The notes under the pieces are model-generated. The model ran no database searches. It was given only the letters and a program-made list of their open reading frames with translations, and was not told where the DNA came from. 10,625 nt of DNA from Larix sibirica (lineage: Eukaryota > Streptophyta > Pinopsida > Pinales > Pinaceae), in the NCBI GenBank assembly GCA_004151065.3, contig NWUY0300072325.1:1-10625 (forward strand), in the 5' to 3' direction. Position 1 is the stretch's first letter. The number at the start of each line of letters is the position of its first letter. Shown one piece after another: positions 8,681-10,625 of this stretch. The position numbers were made by a program, and so were the translations under genes.

Positions 8681-9546
8681 GGGATAATGGTTTTGGGGGA
8701 TGGGCTTGAGGCTAGTGGTGCTAAATGATTTAGATTTGCAGTGTTTTCTTATAGCATGATACTTACCTCATTTTTTTTTCTATCCCGATGATTTGATTTG
8801 TACTATATCTAATTGTTATATATATGAACTTATTTTTTTAAATCTATATGGACTTTATAATTACTTTTTGGGCATCATGATGAGTATTGATGTATTTTAT
8901 TACTATTGATGAGTATTAATGAGTGTTGATGAGTGTGGACTTTATGATGAGTAACCTTAAATAACATGCACAAAAGATTAAAAATGGAACAATGTTAAAA
9001 ATATCATCGAATGGAAATAAAATGGATTGCTCCATCCTTGATGGTAACAATTTAGATGATGAAAATGTCAAATGCACATTCAAGGCACATATTCATTGTA
9101 ATCATCTATTAAGAGAATTTATGTGCCAAGTAGGATAGATATTATGAAATGCTCATAGTAAGGGAATTAATGTGCTTACCAATTCTTACAAAAATTGTAA
9201 TTTTGTTTTCAAACAATGGGAGATTTTAAATTTAAAAGATTGAATAGTACTACATATTTCACAATTTTTATTTTATTTTCAAGCAATATAAAAATTTTAA
9301 TTTTTAATTTTTAAATATTATGTGTATGTTTTTCTAATCCTGTAATTATCCTCAATTATCATCCATGCCAAGTCTTTTCCCAATCTTACAACTAAGTGAC
9401 AATGATTGACTACATATAACTAATGGCATGATTAGTCATTATTTGACCAAACACATCAAATATTGTGAAAGAGTGATGACAGTGTTTAGCTAAATATATT
9501 TAATTGTATAATAGTTAGTTCAAGGCATTCATTTATATGGATTGTG
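8681..9546. other. AT-rich DNA, no gene seen
   Basis: Apart from a TGATGAGT-rich patch (8879-8952) this is plain AT-rich sequence with no open frame worth reporting. If the block ending at 8680 is a real terminal exon, its 3' UTR would lie at the left end. No single clear polyadenylation signal stands out among the AT-rich words. Confidence 0.45.
8879..8952. repeat. Degenerate TGATGAGT-rich short repeat
   Basis: TGATGAGT or TAATGAGT recurs five or so times, separated by ATT or GT. The word GGACTTTAT occurs just to the left (about 8850) and again inside (about 8937). It is a small, decayed minisatellite. Confidence 0.5.
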
Positions 9547-9720
9547 TTTTTTTAACAGAAATGAGAAGTAAGATTATATTACAAGGCCGGAAATTACATA
9601 CGCCCCCAAGGCTCCAAAAAGGATAACAGCAAGGTCTGTGCAAAAAGAACCATATAGTCCAAATCTACACCCTGCTCAAAAATTATAGAGAGCATTACAT
9701 AACTTTCCAAAAACTATCAT
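9547..9720 (-). mobile_element. Candidate 3' end of a minus-strand non-LTR retroposon
   Basis: On the minus strand the sequence reads through GCCTTGGGGGCGTATGTAAT, TTCCGGCCTTGTAATATAAT and CTTACTTCTCATTTCTGTT to a run of seven A (T7 at 9547-9553 on the plus strand). GC-richer, gene-like sequence ending in a TTGTAATATAAT-type element and a short A tail is typical of the 3' ends of plant LINEs or retrocopied transcripts. The tail is very short. No target-site duplication was found and the 5' limit is a guess. A reverse-transcriptase domain is not present here, so this would be a 5'-truncated copy. Confidence 0.3.
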
Positions 9721-9772
9721 ATTTCCCCTAACAAAGTAAACTTTGATAAAATGACCACATAATATATGGAAA

Positions 9773-9811
9773 ACACACACACACACAGATATGTGTGTGT
9801 GTGTGTGTGTG
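9773..9811. repeat. (AC)n/(GT)n fold-back microsatellite
   Basis: (AC)7 at 9773-9786 is followed by AGATAT and then (GT)9 at 9793-9810. The arms are complementary: 9773-9787 can pair with 9792-9806 in a 15-bp stem with the four-base loop GATA. It is therefore a compound microsatellite and a near-perfect inverted repeat, able to form a cruciform or hairpin. Confidence 0.9.
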
Positions 9812-9830
9812 CACTAGGTTTTTTGGACCC

Positions 9831-9859
9831 AAAATCCGACGGCCAAAAAGTCAGATTTT
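9831..9859. repeat. Short inverted repeat AAAATCCGAC / GTCAGATTTT
   Basis: Ten-base arms (9831-9840 and 9850-9859) pair with one mismatch around a nine-base loop GGCCAAAAA. It introduces the TCCGAC/GTCGGA vocabulary that recurs through the rest of the window. Confidence 0.5.
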
Positions 9860-9867
9860 CTACATCT

Positions 9868-9951
9868 TGTGGTTGATCATCCGACAACCTCCATATTTTT
9901 TTAACGTCAGTCCGNTGTGGTCGATCATCCGACAACCTCCATATTTTTTAA
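9868..9951. repeat. 48-bp direct repeat, two copies (second partial)
   Basis: TGTGGTTGATCATCCGACAA at 9868 recurs as TGTGGTCGATCATCCGACAA at 9916, each followed by CCTCCATATTTTTT. The one clear difference is a C-to-T change at a CpG. The undetermined base 9915 lies at the junction of the copies, so the N may mark an assembly or base-calling ambiguity caused by the repeat. Confidence 0.85.
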
Positions 9952-10008
9952 ATGCCGATCCAAAGTCAGCTGAAATCTGATGGCTGGAACTTCATCGGTT
10001 ATTTGACG

Positions 10009-10054
10009 CCACGAGGAAGTCAGATAACCGACCACGAGGAAGTCGAATGACCGA
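10009..10054. repeat. 23-bp direct repeat, two copies
   Basis: CCACGAGGAAGTCAGATAAC at 10009 and CCACGAGGAAGTCGAATGAC at 10032 are tandem copies, each ending ACCGA(C). Each carries an ACCGAC word (10027-10032 and 10050-10055). Confidence 0.75.
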
Positions 10055-10083
10055 CTTTGGGCACTTCATAGGAAATCATATAT

Positions 10084-10575
10084 CTTCAGTGTGGGCGTCG
10101 GATATCTGATGACCATTACACATGGAAAGGGATAGAATCCGATGTTCCTTTTCATTGGATGGATGGCAAGAACATCGGATACCTTCAGTGTCGGCATCAG
10201 ATATCCAGCGACCATTACACATGGAAAGGGCTGGAATCTAACGTTCCTTGCCGTCGTAGGTATGGAAAGAACGTCGAATACCTTCGGTGTGCGCATCGGA
10301 TATTCGACGACCATTACACATGGAAAGGGATGGAATCTGACGTTCCTTGTCATCGTAGGTATGGCACGAACATCGGATATCTTCGGTGTGGGCGTCAGAT
10401 ATCCGATGACCATTACACATGGAAAGGGATGGAATCTGACATTCCTTTCCATTGAAGGTATGGCACAAATGTCATATTTCTTCGGTGTGGGCGTCAGATA
10501 TCCGACGACCCTTACATGAGAAAATACCTGGAATTCGATGTTCCTTGCCGTCGGAGGTATGGAAAGAACGTCGTT
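10084..10575. repeat. 99-bp tandem array, five copies with no length variation
   Basis: Units start with CTTC(A/G)GTGT at 10084, 10183, 10282, 10381 and 10480, exactly 99 bp apart each time. Within each unit the stretch from about base 28 to 48 (GACCATTACACATGGAAAGG and one more G) is identical in copies 1-4. Copy 5 departs there and breaks down after about 10575. A palindrome-like word near base 15 of each unit has the apparent ancestor GTCGGATATCCGAC. Many differences are CG against TG or CA. Since 99 is a multiple of three, long frames are open across it on both strands (for example 10142-10519 plus, 10066-10452 minus). In the CTT-first plus-strand frame, changes between units are not concentrated at third codon positions, and a TGA interrupts copy 4. 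I therefore treat it as non-coding satellite DNA. Confidence 0.92.
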
Positions 10576-10591
10576 TTAGGGTTGCATCGTC

Positions 10592-10605
10592 GTCGGATAT
10601 CCGAC
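10592..10605. repeat. Perfect 14-bp palindrome GTCGGATATCCGAC
   Basis: This word equals its own reverse complement and lies just past the last 99-bp unit, after GCATCGTC. Imperfect versions occur once in each unit, such as GTCAGATATCCGAC at 10495. It appears to be the intact form of the motif that has decayed inside the array. Confidence 0.8.
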
Positions 10606-10625
10606 TACCTTATGATATTTAAAAC

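Noticed and set aside
10027-10055. Two ACCGAC words resembling the dehydration-responsive (DRE/CRT) core
   Set aside because: They are part of a 23-bp duplicated repeat in a TCCGAC-rich block, with no promoter or gene next to them, so the match is probably coincidental.
10066-10519. 128-codon minus-strand and 125-codon plus-strand frames over the 99-bp array, including a Cys/Trp/Arg-rich repeat peptide
   Set aside because: Several frames are open at once because the period is divisible by three. In the CTT-first plus-strand frame there is no third-position bias, and a stop interrupts copy 4.
10574-10582. TTTTAGGGT, resembling a plant telomere unit
   Set aside because: A single copy only; a telomeric tract would show tandem TTTAGGG units.

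Overview
The window reads as nuclear DNA from a large, repeat-rich plant genome. It is AT-rich and gene-poor. It has plant-style splice sites, several unrelated tandem arrays, microsatellites, and variation of the C-to-T type expected from cytosine methylation. A gymnosperm would fit, but nothing here fixes the species. There is no bacterial-type gene organisation and no intact conserved protein-coding gene. No tRNA or rRNA was recognised by eye. One base, 9915, is an N.

Layout: 1-306 ends in an exon-like stretch that may be the tail of a gene lying to the left. 307-1425 is AT-rich with nothing but TA microsatellites. 1426-1549 is a 61-bp tandem duplication, followed by a tiny exon-like segment and a minus-strand degenerate coding-like stretch (1622-1927). 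1928-3118 has nothing recognisable. 3119-3345 is a 25-bp minisatellite. 3556-6240 is the dominant feature: an array of eight diverged copies of a roughly 335-bp unit. Most of the long open frames in the window fall inside it, and they are by-products of the repeat.

6387-8680 is a gene-like region of short exon-like blocks with plausible AG acceptors and GT donors, several in the same intron phase, ending in an acidic Gly/Asp tail. It carries in-frame stops and is best called a decayed gene or transposon-derived gene of unknown family. 8681-9546 is AT-rich with one small TGATGAGT-rich patch. 9547 to about 9720 looks like the 3' end of a minus-strand retroposon with a short A tail. It is followed by an AC/GT fold-back microsatellite.

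From about 9825 to the end, base composition changes to CpG-richer DNA full of TCGGATA/TCCGAC words. This part holds a 48-bp dimer, a 23-bp dimer and a five-copy array of an exactly 99-bp unit. No functional cooperation between genes can be claimed. The value of the window lies in its repeat structures and in the two exon-bearing remnants.
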